A DNA stretch of 39,288 nucleotides from Phlegmacium glaucopus (GCA_015039465.1 MU130240.1:16043-55330); one strand, 5' to 3'; shown: positions 8,870 through 19,600, counted from the stretch's first letter. The notes: generated by a model from the letters alone, not told the origin. Program-made: numbers and translations.

Positions 8870-11595
8870 TCAAGCTCGTAATAAAGCCTTCCTAGCCTCC
8901 TCACTAGCTTTCCTGGCGCTTGCAAGTGAAGGACGGGGTATTCCACCCCCATCCTGATTGTCCGGCGTCACACCTGCATTTACAGAAGGTGCGTATTCTA
9001 TCTGGGAATCGCCATTGTCCAACACTGGGCTAACAATCGTTGACGTTGAAGACGTGGTTCCTCTTCGTCCAACATTGTTAGCAGCGGCTACGGCTCTCAG
9101 TAGGAGGCCGCTGCTAGGCCGCCTCTTTCCTCGTGAAGCACTAGAAGTCGTAGAAGTCGACGTAGAGGTTGATGTAGACGCAGGAACGAGGTTCATCATA
9201 GGCCCAATAGCCCCCACTGCTTTGGCATGAGAAGAAGATTTTTCATTCTTCTTTAAAAACGGACTAGGTAAGTTCTCTTCATCGTTAAGATCATATTCTG
9301 GAGCTGTATGGTGGTGAACTTGAGAAAATAGGTCCAACTGGCATCGTAGCAGCCCGAACTACGGCCGCAGGATTAGAGGCGAGGTTTGAAATGCTCTTTG
9401 AACGATGCAGATGAGGATGAGGAAGTGGTTTAGGCTGCACAGAGGATGACGATGTCGTCGTTGGGAAAAGGGGTTCAGAGGTTGATGTGGGGAGAGTACC
9501 GGCTCGATTGTGGGTTGGACGTGTTGAGGTGCGGATGGAAGGTCGACGTATTCGGGTAGGAGGAGGTGCGCCAGCGCCAACTTGCGACGTGGTGGTCGTC
9601 GACAACCCAGAAGAACCAGATAGGGGATAACAAGGATTCAGATGGCTCCTCTCTCTCTTTTTTCTGCTCCTTCCCTGTTTTCCTGGAACTCGGAATAGGA
9701 GGCGGACTATTGGCTTCCTCCTCATCGTCCTGACGTTCTCTAGATGGCATCCCTTCAAGATTGCCACCCTCGAAGTCGAAGATCTTGGCGAAATTTAACC
9801 CAACTTTAGGTGAGCACTTGAAAAAGATTTACCAGTTCCGCTTGCGAAGGTGTTGCGAGGGTTTCTCCTGTTGATGTCAAAACAACACCTTTCATAGCGG
9901 ATGGCATGAAATCGATGTAGGCTGGTCGGCTAATAGGCGTTTGGAGGGAGGGTATCATCGTGGTAGACGTTAGTTTTGGCGTTGGTTGCGATGCACATTT
10001 GCGACGTAGGTGCTGGATTGGGGTCTCTTGCGTCGTACGATTCATTGGTCCCAGGCGATTTTTAACCTCCTCTAGAGGGTTCTTTTCCTTCCGGACTATA
10101 TTGAGGTGAGTCTAAAGGGAACTATTTCAAAAGAAAAAAGATGACGAACCCTTTATTACTCCTTCGTCTATCTTTCTTATCTTCTCCTCGAGCTCTTCTC
10201 GTACTTCATTTAGACGAGTCTCTTCCATCATTAGGTCATTCTCCCTATTAACCACCCACTGAATCCTCTCCTCAACCGACCCCAAGCTTTCCTCCACTTC
10301 TTTTCTGATTTCGGCTTCTCTCATTGCCCAGGCGTTAGAAAGCTGCTCTTCTCTGTTTCGTACCGCTTCCATAATCTCCTCTTCACGTTGGGCCATCGCC
10401 AAGGCTACCTCTTCCTCCCGTTGACAAATCAACACTCTAAGCTCCTCCTCCCGACGAATGATGGCCTGCTTGACAGACATTTCAAGCTCTTGCTGTGACA
10501 CCTGATGTGATTGTTGTAGTTGGCCCACAAGTTGGTGAAGAGAAGCAATTTCCTGATCTTGTGGCTTAAGAGCGAGGCCACGTGTTGCTCTCTCTCGACG
10601 ATTGCTTGTTCTCGAGATAAAATTTCACGTTCTTTGCTGGCTAATGTAGACCGATGCCCTTTGACCACGGAGAGCCTAATTTTGTAATGAAAATGGTAAC
10701 ACAAAGACGGAAAGTAGGGAACGCACATTTTCTCCGTTTCGGCTACATTGAAGATAAATTCGAGGCGTTCATGTTGAAGGAGCTGGGCGGCTGAAGGACG
10801 CATTGCAGGCTGACAATATCAAACGTTGATGAAGAATGCAAAACTAGCGAAAGAAAATAAAACATACGTTCAAGTTTAACATGGATTTGATGACGGAAGT
10901 CAGAGCTTGTGAATATCCCCTGGGGAGTGGAGGTATGCGGCCATTGCTAACGAGAATGAGACTTGGAAACTGGTAGATAACGTTTAAACATACCGTATGA
11001 ATATACTCAGTTCAGCGTGCGTCTTCGCTTCGTGAAAAGGAGGTTTGAGGGCGCAGAGTTCGTAAATAAGGCAGCCAAGTGACCAGATATCTGACTTGGA
11101 ATCATATGCCTTTTCCTGCATAAGTTCAGGCGACATGTAATATGGTGTCTGCCAAGCGACGAGTCAGATTTATAGAGAAATAAAAATGCAAGATAACTGA
11201 CTCCAACATATGTATTGGCGAAACTAGCTTGCGCCAGAGCTTTCGACAGTCCAAAGTCACCAAGTTTAACGGTGTTGTTCGCGTCCAGAAAAACTATGAA
11301 GTGGTATCAGCGTCGCGAAGCTATATCGTTGGAACCGCGACGCACCGTTATCGGGCTTCAAATCTCGATGTAAAATTTGTGTCCTCCTCGAGTTCACATC
11401 TGCGTCCATAGCGCCAGTAACATTTGCGGAACTTCCAGACGCAGTCCCAACATGTGCGTTCGGATGGTGGCAGTGGTGTAAAGCGAGAAGTATCTGGAGG
11501 AAATAATTCCAGATAGTATCTTCAGGTAATGGTCTACTCTGTTTCGTGGCTTGCTTGATGGTCGTTGAGAGATCTCCACCGCCGCAGTACTCCAT
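8870..11595 (-). pseudogene. NIMA-like kinase, truncated and frameshifted copy A
   Basis: Compared with the intact gene at 16510-19600, this copy has four single-base length changes in coding sequence. Bases are gained near 9321 (CTTGAGAAAA versus CTTGGAAAA), near 9621 (AGATAGGGG versus AGAAGGGG) and near 9829, and one T is lost near 10560. The last-exon frame and the coiled-coil frame are therefore broken into short overlapping pieces. The glycine loop, the catalytic lysine exon and the start of exon 3 are absent. Sequence stops at the segment encoding MEYCGGGD and is replaced by 27 A's and a hAT fragment. HRDLKP, DFG and the remaining kinase exons are still present with their introns, so this is a DNA-level duplicate, not a retrocopy. 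No active kinase can be made from it. Confidence 0.92.
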
Positions 11596-11622
11596 AAAAA
11601 AAAAAAAAAAAAAAAAAAAAAA
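11596..11622. repeat. Poly(A) tract of 27 at a chimeric junction
   Basis: Twenty-seven consecutive A's join the truncated kinase (left) to a mid-element position of a hAT family-1 fragment (right). Copy B shows ordinary kinase sequence at the matching place. The tract lies at the kinase's 5' side, so it is not a transcript tail of that gene. It could be a rearrangement scar, an element tail or an assembly join. Confidence 0.85.
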
Positions 11623-11859
11623 GTCATTTAACATGCAAATAAGTAGATATCTTACTTAAGTATTTGCCTTGGGATAAAGTGGTTCAGAACCGGTTCGAAC
11701 CAGTTCAGAACTGGTTCTCAGATTTCTGGCCAATCCAGAACCAGAACCAGAACCAGATGGCTGGGGGTGAACCAGAACCAGAACCGAACCAGAACCGCGG
11801 TTCGGTTCAGCTGGTTCTGGTTCTCTGAACCAGTTCAGAACTGAACTTCGGCATCCCTA
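11623..11859 (+). mobile_element. hAT family-1 fragment (right end only)
   Basis: The sequence matches the right 220 bp of the element at 1791-3035: GTCATTTAACATGCAAATAA, then the AGAACC/GGTTCT array, and the terminus CTGAACTTCGGCATCCCTA. The left part is missing and replaced by poly(A). The right flank is GTAGGTAG, and the partner duplication on the left is lost. Confidence 0.9.
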
Positions 11860-11924
11860 GTAGGTAGTAGAATGTATCTGGTGATGTGTTTTGGCCATTT
11901 TATCTCAAACCCACGCAGGTATTG

Positions 11925-12059
11925 TGACTTGCAAAAAAACCCACAAAAACCCCTACCCTGACCCGCAATAACCCCTACCCTTTTCTGCGGGTGTGGGTTT
12001 GCACGGGTAAGGGTCCGGGTAGCCCTGGAATACCCCAGGGTTACCCGTGATAATCCCTA
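11925..12059. mobile_element. Probable fragment of another hAT-like family (ACCC-rich)
   Basis: The stretch is packed with ACCC/GGGT motifs (CCCCTACCC, GGGTAAGGGT, ACCCGTG) and ends GTTACCCGTGATAATCCCTA. Its reverse complement begins TAGGGATTATCACGGG, which resembles a hAT terminus. No matching left end or target duplication was found, so this is tentative. Confidence 0.4.
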
Positions 12060-12375
12060 GCCTGAGCCGCCAAACCGGTTCTGATACGCTACATCCTGCT
12101 CGCGTCTCCCACGCCCGGTCATCATTGGCTTAATGAAAAATAATGTATTCTAATGTGACATAGTGACGAGGCTAGACTATGCTAGACAGCGCTGGTGTGT
12201 GTCACATAGATGCTATATAGTTACAGTGACGTGACTATAGGATACTATAATTTAGTGTGACATCACTATGACACACTACGGGAAATCCCCGAGTTTGCTG
12301 ATGTAACACCCACCATTACTCTTGATCGCGGTAAGCGAGAGTCTCTTCCAACCGTGACCTTGGATTAACCGATCA
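12060..12375. other. Intergenic, possible 5' exon of the following gene
   Basis: A possible splice pair surrounds 12332-12381 (GTAAGCGAGA .. CATTGCAG). The open frame upstream of that donor does not join in phase with the ATG at 12382, so I do not extend the gene. Several GTGACAT/ATGTCAC strings give weak dyad symmetry without a clear boundary. Confidence 0.3.
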
Positions 12376-12381
12376 TTGCAG

Positions 12382-12723
12382 ATGCTTGTATTTAACGAGA
12401 AGTATGTCAAAGGATACGCATTCGACCATGACAAAGTCAAAAAGGTGTTCGACGTTGAACCCTACAGCCATGTCGCATTCTTCCTTATGCGTACGATTGC
12501 GAGCAAACACCGAGACTCCTACATAGCTGTTGCAGGAGGTCGTCTGCCCGAAGACGATCCCGAAACTCGTAGAGTTATCTTTGTGCTGGATTGCGGAAAC
12601 GACTATGACGAGTTGAAGAACAAGGAGTTGACGGATGTTGCACCTTGGTTCGACGCTGCTCAGGAGAATACTCTGACCGGACCAAATGTGTATATTTATC
12701 TCGATTATACGGGCGATGATTGA
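12382..12723 (+). CDS. Hypothetical protein (113 aa)
   Basis: The open frame begins at an ATG directly after a plausible splice acceptor (CATTGCAG), so the real gene may have an upstream exon. It stops at TGA 12721-12723. The product is acidic, with motifs such as YVKGYAFDHDKVKKVF, HVAFFLMRTIASKHRD and VIFVLDCGNDYDELKN, and a tail ending YIYLDYTGDD. It has no signal peptide or membrane segment, and I do not recognise the family. Base composition is GC-balanced like the kinase region and unlike the AT-rich left third of the window. Coding sequence of similar texture follows at 14.8-15.6 kb and may belong to the same gene or a neighbour. Confidence 0.45.
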   Translation: MLVFNEKYVKGYAFDHDKVKKVFDVEPYSHVAFFLMRTIASKHRDSYIAVAGGRLPEDDPETRRVIFVLDCGNDYDELKNKELTDVAPWFDAAQENTLTGPNVYIYLDYTGDD

Positions 12724-14840
12724 TTATGTGCAATTAAGGCAAGTGTTCTTATACTATGGGTTATATCTTTTATAACAACAAAACTAGAATTTGACGGAAA
12801 TTTGGACGTGCGAAAAATAGGCGAGGAAACAGGAAAAAACAACCTACAACCACATTGCATTTGTTTCCCAACGCACCAGCTATAACGCACTAATGTCTTT
12901 CCGGTACATGATGAATACTATATTCTTACTAAATGCACGAGTTCGGATGCTTATTTTTGCTCTTGTCTTCGTTATCGTCCAGATCCTTCATATTCGGGCT
13001 TGGCCCTTAGATACCTCCTTATTCTGTAGGCCTTCGAGTGTCAAGGCTTCCGTGGAGACGAAGAGGTCAACGCGACGTCATATAAACCTACCTAGCAATC
13101 CTCCCGCAACCACTTTCCAAGAAGGGGAAGTACACACACGACTCAAACTCTGCATACCGCTGCAAGAAAACCGCAAACGTCGATTCCGCTTTTCCTGGCC
13201 GTCGACATGCCTCAGACTTACCTCAGACGTCGACTCTCGTAGGGCTCTTCATGGTCAGTTAGGCCCTTATAGATTAGGTAATTATTCACTACTGTCGTCT
13301 CCAATGTTTAGTCCACTAATTCGTCAGTTCTCATTTCAATCTCCCAAATTTTTATTCTAAGAAGCTGTATTGACATCCAGGGCTTCGTCAGATAAATTCT
13401 CGGAGGCACTGTCGAAGCGTACCGCACTCCATGTCATTAAGTACACGCGCAAGGGCCATAAGTTTGCACTTGAGGTCGGTCCGTCAATTGGAGCTTTCAA
13501 TTTCATTCTAATTAAAATGGACTCTATATCTAGCTTATTCTGGTTTGCCCGTGGATCTTTTCCCCCAGTATACATACCAATTCCAATTTCGAAACTTCAT
13601 TCACCTATACCCTTGATTACGTAATTATTCCCTGCTCCTGTTTCCAAAATTTAGGCCACCAATTCGTCAGTGCTCATTTCAATCCGCAGTTTTTTACCCT
13701 AAAAAGCTTTATAGACACCGATAGCTTCCACTCCTGAGCTCTTGGAGTTTCTGTTGATATGTACCGTGGTCCATGTTATGACACATGTTCCGTGCGTTTT
13801 GTAGATCATTTGTTAGCATGAAGGTAAGTTTGTCCATTGGAGCTTTCTATATCTATTTCCATCAGAATGAACACCTTGCTCATTTTTAGGTTCTTCCCTC
13901 TCGTTTACAAATTACCGATGCTCTCGAGTTCAAGCACTGATGCAGTTGAAGTTGATGCTGGGAAGCCAGTGGGATTGACGGAGAAGTCGCGAACCTTAAG
14001 GATAGCATGCAGATAGCATGCAAAATGTTAGCTAAGGTAAGTATCCTTGAACGTGCATGGGACACCCCTGACAATTCTTTGCTCGATTCTCCCTCAAGAT
14101 GCCACCATCTCGACGCTGGTCTCCGTGTCAAACATGGCTCTTTGAGCTCAACACAGGGCCTCTTTCCCCAACCCGAAGCAGACATTTTCGCTGCATTCTC
14201 AACCGCCATGATTAGCTGCAACAAGCCTTTGAACCTGACGCGTTATGTGGCAATGGTCTCGCGTATGAGCTCGTTGCTGGAGTGTTAGTGATCTCGGATG
14301 GGCGAGCTTTGAAGGTGCAGGAGTTTGTCCGTTCATCTTCTTCATACTAGCGCCCGTTTTTGAATTTCTCTCCCATCGTCGGTTTACCCCTAGGTCCCAT
14401 TTCCGTTCACGTTCTCTGCCTGTCGTCGAGATCGTTGGGATGCCTGTGTTCAAATCAAATTCTTCCTTTCTTTGAAATTCTTTCATTCCGATTTTTCTAC
14501 TTTATTTCTTTAATCTCGCCTTACAATCTTCCGTAAACGACCAGCGAGTTTTGAACCGTTTTAGGCCGTCATTACATGCTAGTAAAGTATGATTCTTCGC
14601 AGCGGGAAAGATTTGTAAATCACCGCAAATTTCCTCACCCCTCATTCCGTATAAGAATCTTATTGTACGGCAATCTCCACAGACTCGACATAGCAGCTAC
14701 ATGTGAGCATCAGGTTCACTTGCTGACCGTCTTCACTGACAGGCAAGACCGATTAGAAAGCTCGATGACTTGTGCGTGATGACTCCGCAGATTCAAGGTG
14801 CTCCCACTCCACGATCGCTGAGGGATTCATTTGCCAATTT
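12724..14840. other. Uncertain region with isolated exon-like pieces
   Basis: No full gene could be assembled. An exon-like piece at about 13380-13475 encodes ASSDKFSEALSKRTALHVIK and KYTRKGHKFALE after a CAG acceptor. A second open piece at 14041-14288 has no recognisable motif. The region contains a diverged tandem duplication (see the next entry). Confidence 0.3.
13262..13870. repeat. Diverged tandem duplication of about 345 bp
   Basis: The segment around 13262-13530 is matched by 13607-13870. Shared landmarks, in the same order, are GTAATTATTC, CACTAATTCGTCAG versus CACCAATTCGTCAG, CTCATTTCAATC, and ATTGGAGCTTTC. The exon-like reading of the first unit is not kept open in the second, so the second copy has decayed. 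Confidence 0.55.
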
Positions 14841-14842
14841 AA

Positions 14843-15645
14843 ACCCACTCGTGGAAAGATAGAATACTCTTTGCTTTACACCTGATCGACGACAAAGGGT
14901 CCTACAAATGGCACTCTGAGGCGCTGGCTCCGTTCTTTCCTGATTTTAATGTGGGTCTTCATCGTCTCGTCTATGTCCTATCGACGGAAATTTTCTAAGC
15001 CTTGCAACCCTTCACCTTCTTGGAGCAGAAAACGGTAATTGGTGCTCTGAGGGTTTTTGGCCAGAAGCACATCCTCACTACGTATCTCGACGACCCCGAT
15101 GCTTTCATATTCAAGTGTTCCCTTCATAACAAGGAAGGGAAGCTCTTCTGGGCACGAATGGACCCTGCGGATTGGAATGCCATCATCACACCTGTGGACA
15201 ATATTGGGATATTTTTTGGCCGGACTATGGAGTCGGATGACAAGCTGGCGGCGACCATGCAATCTCCAACACAGGCATGCGTTATTTATTGAACTTCACT
15301 TCGATGCGATCGATTCTGAATACCCCATCTACTAGGCCATGAAAGTGCCCACCCGCACAAAGTTCGTTTCGATCTCAGCCTCAGAAGGAGCGAACAGAGT
15401 GGGCACGATGGTGCTCTTGTTCTGACCACCAGTTTATTTTCCTAGGAAGCAAGGATAGCTGCGTTCGATGCGTATAATGGAGAAGGAGACGCGGAATGCA
15501 CCAGCATTATGGCGCTCATCAAGGATGCCCTTGGTCACCATAAATGGTCGATCATCGACGAGAATTTCTACGACTATGCCATTGAAACATGCTCGGAGGA
15601 TATATTACACCTCAGGGTAACATTGGATTGGGATTGGCGAAAGGT
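14843..15645 (+). CDS. Hypothetical multi-exon gene (exons only partly resolved)
   Basis: Three coding-like blocks lie in order on the plus strand. Block 1 (14843-14949) reads ILFALHLIDDKGSYKWHSEA then LAPFFPDFN, followed by a GTGGGT donor. Block 2 (about 15000-15275) includes TVIGALRVFGQKHILTTYLD and NKEGKLFWARMDPADWNAII. Block 3 (15446-15641), after a CCTAG acceptor, includes EARIAAFDAYNGEGDAECTS and KWSIIDENFYDYAIETCSED, and ends near a GTAGGG donor or at a stop about 40 bases later. The reading frames are clean and not low-complexity, but I do not recognise the family and could not fix the start or all introns. Exact boundaries are approximate. Confidence 0.45.
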
Positions 15646-15737
15646 AGGGAGACCTACAATCATGCCATCTGGGATTAGAAAATAGTATCGTCTTTCCTTT
15701 GAATGTATGATGTTTATCTCGATGGATCAAGCGTAGT

Positions 15738-15985
15738 CATTTTGCAAATGCATATATTTCATATCGGATCGTGTCGGAAGCATCGCGCACCCCAAAGTCC
15801 CAAGTCAGGTTAATAGCTAATATTCAAGTTTAGATCAAGTATGAGACAAGATAATAGTGTATAGTCGTACCGATCACACACAACACTCCTATATAAACAA
15901 GCCACATAGTAAAAGACACGATACGCTCCTTAGACCTCAACCTTGTAGTTCTACAAAACTCCAGATACACGGTCCACCTCAATAC
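15738..15985 (-). pseudogene. Decayed NB-ARC remnant beside kinase copy B
   Basis: This segment aligns with 7955-8230 of the NLR-like gene. Shared strings are TGCAAATGCATATAT, TGAGACAAGATAATAG, CTATATAAACAAGCCACA and ACCTCAACCTTGTAGTTCTA. It has many small deletions and no open frame. It shows that the unit duplicated with the kinase included at least part of the NLR gene. Confidence 0.75.
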
Positions 15986-16291
15986 ATACCTCGTCAGTAT
16001 TCGTTACTGGAACTAAGTGTTTCCGATTCGTCATCGAATCAGTTTCCAATCATCTTCAATGATGGAGCAACCGAACAACTAAGTGTGAACATTGTGAACG
16101 TTAATGAGACTCCCAGATTATGCCTCTGGTGCGATCACATTATACCCTTTAATATGGTCAAGGATTTATCCTTGACCAAGAAAGCTCTTTTAGTGTTTGC
16201 CCAATCACTTTCTTCAACGCCATATGTATGTTCAACCGGTCAAATGGCGGAACTGCTGCAGAAGTACGAAGCGCAAAACCCTCCTCGTTGA
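15986..16291 (+). CDS. Possible terminal exon, unknown protein
   Basis: An open frame running through the NLR remnant becomes protein-like from about 15986, with FPIIFNDGATEQLSVNIVNV, PRLCLWCDHIIPFNMVKDLS and the tail VCSTGQMAELLQKYEAQNPP plus R and a stop. The tail is also kept in copy A (stop 8649-8651). The frame is convergent with the kinase, whose stop lies 219 bp away. The start and upstream exons are not identified, and the family is unknown. Confidence 0.35.
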   Translation: MPRQYSLLELSVSDSSSNQFPIIFNDGATEQLSVNIVNVNETPRLCLWCDHIIPFNMVKDLSLTKKALLVFAQSLSSTPYVCSTGQMAELLQKYEAQNPPR

Positions 16292-19233
16292 GCCAAATCT
16301 ACTCACTAGAACTTGAGTACCATAACCCAAAGCATATAATTGAAAGGTATTGTATGCTCGAAAAGGTGACAGCAATTTGGGATGTGGGAAGCTTGATGAA
16401 GAAGCCCCCATGAGGAACATACATAGTATTCAACAACCGGTACCCATAATAAAAACATTGAATCTAATAAATCATAAATGACCGACAACCTACAAATGTA
16501 GACGAAGGTTCAAGCTCGTAATAAAGCCTTCCTAGCCTCCTCACTAGCTTTCCTGGCGCTTGCAAGTGAAGGACGGGGTATTCCACCCCCATCCTGATTG
16601 TCCGGCGTCACACCTGCATTTACAGAAGGTGCGTATTCTATCTGGGAATCGCCATTGTCCAACACTGGGCTAACAATCGTTGACGTTGAAGACGTGGTTC
16701 CTCTTCGTCCAACATTGTTAGCAGCGGCTACGGCTCTCAGTAGGAGGCCGCTGCTAGGCCGCCTCTTTCCTCGTGAAGCACTAGAAGTCGTAGAAGTCGA
16801 CGTAGAGGTTGATGTAGACGCAGGAACGAGGTTCATCATAGGCCCAATAGCCCCCACTGCTTTGGCATGAGAAGAAGATTTTTCATTCTTCTTTAAAAAC
16901 GGACTAGGTAAGTTCTCTTCATCGTTAAAATCATATTCTGGAGCTGTATGGTGGTGAACTTGGAAAATAGGTCCAACTGGCATCGTAGCAGCCCGAACTA
17001 CGGCCGCAGGATTAGAGGCGAGGTTTGAAATGCTCTTTGAACGATGCAGATGAGGATGAGGAAGTGGTTTAGGCTGCACAGAGGATGACGATGTCGTCGT
17101 TGGGAAAAGGGGTTCAGAGGTTGATGTGGGGAGAGTACCGGCTCGATTGTGGGTTGGACGTGTTGAGGTGCGGATGGAAGGTCGACGTATTCGGGTAGGA
17201 GGAGGTGCGCCAGCGCCAACTTGCGACGTGGTGGTCGTCGACAACCCAGAAGAACCAGAAGGGGATAACAAGGATTCAGATGGCTCCTCTCTCTCTTTTT
17301 TCTGCTCCTTCCTTGTTTTCCTGGAACTCGGACTAGGAGGCGGACTATTGGCTTCCTCCTCATCGTCCTGACGTTCTCTAGATGGCATCCCTTCAAGATT
17401 GCCACCCTCGAAGTCGAAGATCTTGGCGAAATTTAACCCAACTTTAGGTGAGCACTTGAAAAGGTTTACCAGTTCCGCTTGTGAAGGTGTTGCGAGGGTT
17501 TCTCCTGTTGATGTCAAAACAACACCTTTCATAGCGGATGGCATGAAATCGATGTAGGCTGGTCGGCTAATAGGCGTTTCGAGGGAAGGTATCATTGTGG
17601 TAGATGTTAGTTTGGGCGTTGGTTGCGATGCACATTTGCGACGTAGGTGCTGGGTTGGGGTCTCTTGCATCGTACGATTCATTGGTTCCAGGCGATTTTT
17701 AACCTCCTCTAGAGGGTTCTTTTCCTTCCGGACTATATTGAGGTGAGTCTAAAGGGAACTATTTCAAAAGAAAAAAGATGACGAACCCTTTATTACTCCT
17801 TCGTCTATCTTTCTTATCTTCTCCTCGAGCTCTTCTCGTACTTCATTTAGACGAGTCTCTTCCATCATTAGGTCATTCTCCCTATTAACCACCCACTGAA
17901 TCCTCTCCTCAACCGACTTCAAGCTTTCCTCCACTTCTTTTCTGATTTCGGCTTCTCTCATTGCCCAGGCGTTAGAAAGCTGCTCTTCTCTGTTTCGTAC
18001 CGCTTCCATAATCTCCTCTTCACGTTGGGCCATCGCCAAGGCTACCTCTTCCTCCCGTTGACAAATCAACACTCTAAGCTCCTCCTCCCGACGAATGATG
18101 GCCTGCTTGACAGACATTTCAAGCTCTTGCTGCGACACCTGATGTGATTGTTGTAGTTGGCCCACAAGTTGGTGAAGAGAGGCAATTTCCTGATCTTTGT
18201 GGCTTAAGAGCGAGGCCACGTGTTGCTCTCTCTCGACGATTGCTTGTTCTCGAGATAAAATTTCACGTTCTTTGCTGGCTAATGTAGACCGATGCCCTTT
18301 GACCACGGAGAGCCTAATTTTGTAATGAAAATGGTAACACAAAGACGGAAAGTAGGGAACGCACATTTTCTCCGTTTCGGCTACATTGAAGATAAATTCG
18401 AGGCGTTCATGTTGAAGGAGCTGGGCGGCTGAAGGACGCATTGCAGGCTGACAATATCAAACGTTGATGAAGAATGCAAAACTAGCGAAAGAAAATAAAA
18501 CATACGTTCAAGTTTAACATGGATTTGATGACGGAAGTCAGAGCTTGTGAATATCCCCTGGGGAGTGGAGGTATGCGGCCATTGCTAACGAGAATGAGAC
18601 TTGGAAACTGGTAGATAACGTTTAAACATACCGTATGAATATACTCAGTTCAGCGTGCGTCTTCGCTTCGTGAAAAGGAGGTTTGAGGGCGCAGAGTTCG
18701 TAAATAAGGCAGCCAAGTGACCAGATATCTGACTTGGAATCATATGCCTTTTCCTGCATAAGTTCAGGCGACATGTAATATGGTGTCTGCCAAGCGACGA
18801 GTCAGATTTATAGAGAAATAAAAATGCAAGATAACTGACTCCAACATATGTATTGGCGAAACTAGCTTGCGCCAGAGCTTTCGACAGTCCAAAGTCACCA
18901 AGTTTAACGGTGTTGTTCGCGTCCAGAAAAACTATGAAGTGGTATCAGCGTCGCGAAGCTATATCGTTGGAACCGCGACGCACCGTTATCGGGCTTCAAA
19001 TCTCGATGTAAAATTTGTGTCCTCCTCGAGTTCACATCTGCGTCCATAGCGCCAGTAACATTTGCGGAACTTCCAGACGCAGTCCCAACATGTGCGTTCG
19101 GATGGTGGCAGTGGTGTAAAGCGAGAAGTATCTGGAGGAAATAATTCCAGATAGTATCTTCAGGTAATGGTCTACTCTGTTTCGTGGCTTGCTTGATGAT
19201 CGTTGAGAGATCTCCACCGCCGCAGTACTCCAT
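16199..19233 (-). repeat. Segmental duplication, copy B (kinase block)
   Basis: Partner of 8560-11595. Near-identity starts around CTTCAACGCCATATGTATG (16213) and ends at CCATAA (19230), after which B continues with the unique kinase N-terminus. The net length difference between copies is about 2 bp, from several single-base indels and scattered substitutions. Confidence 0.93.
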
Positions 19234-19600
19234 AAGGATATAGAGAATCCCAGCTTCTCTATCAACGTATCGGTCGTGATATCGTACTATATGTTCATGG
19301 TGGAGGTCCTTAAGGATATTGCTACGGGGGGTTGATGAGGTTTCCATAATCCAGGATGTAATGATTGGCTTACACTTCAGATACAATTTGTTTTCTATCC
19401 CTCTCGCTCATTCTCTCAAAGTTCAACTCCTTGCGTGCGAAGATCTATTGATGACTGGAATAAGTGTCTGAATTGGCTTCTGACTTTGAAGGACGCACCA
19501 CTCCATCTGTTTTCCGCCGAACTTTACGAATGATTCCGAAAGATCCGTTACCAATGACGTCCAGAGGTTCGTACTGATCAAGAAATGTAGAAGAGGACAT
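16510..19600 (-). CDS. NIMA-like (Nek2/KIN3-type) serine/threonine kinase, 9 exons
   Basis: Exons (minus strand): 19600-19499, 19444-19374, 19321-18984, 18931-18840, 18786-18632, 18584-18506, 18447-18365, 18313-17797 and 17748-16510. They join in phase to an 891-aa protein. The kinase domain starts at residue 10: glycine loop IGNGSFG (16-22), lysine in FARKEL (K39), MEYCGGGDL (88-96), HRDLKP (163-168), DFG (183-185), threonine in YVGTPYY (T202) and SPE (207-209), ending around [11 protein letters not shown] (282-292). A 27-residue Ser/Gly/Asn-rich insert sits just before ILHRDLKP. Residues about 310-480 form a charged coiled coil ([20 protein letters not shown] repeats), as is usual for NIMA dimerisation. 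The last exon encodes a long low-complexity tail rich in Ser, Thr and Pro. In this family the kinase promotes mitotic entry. Wild-type motifs are all present, so this is the functional copy of the pair. Confidence 0.93.

Larger units (their letters stand above)
8560..11595 (-). repeat. Segmental duplication, copy A (kinase block)
   Basis: This block matches 16199-19233 almost base for base (my by-eye estimate is about 99%), offset by about 7640 bp. It covers the kinase 3' flank and all kinase exons from the last back into exon 3. It ends at CCATAA, where copy B continues into the kinase N-terminus and copy A runs into poly(A). Sequence to the left (7955-8230) also resembles B (15738-15985), but much less closely. 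Confidence 0.93.

Noticed and set aside
8958..9230. Plus-strand 90-aa protein repeated at 16598-16870
   Set aside because: It is the antisense shadow of the low-complexity kinase tail, duplicated with it.
11596..11622. Poly(A) tail of a processed kinase retrocopy
   Set aside because: The copy retains its introns and the A run is at the 5' side of the minus-strand gene.
16510..17682. A separate 390-aa Ser/Thr/Pro-rich protein
   Set aside because: It is the last exon of the kinase; a TTTAG acceptor at 17749 joins it in phase to the coiled-coil exon.
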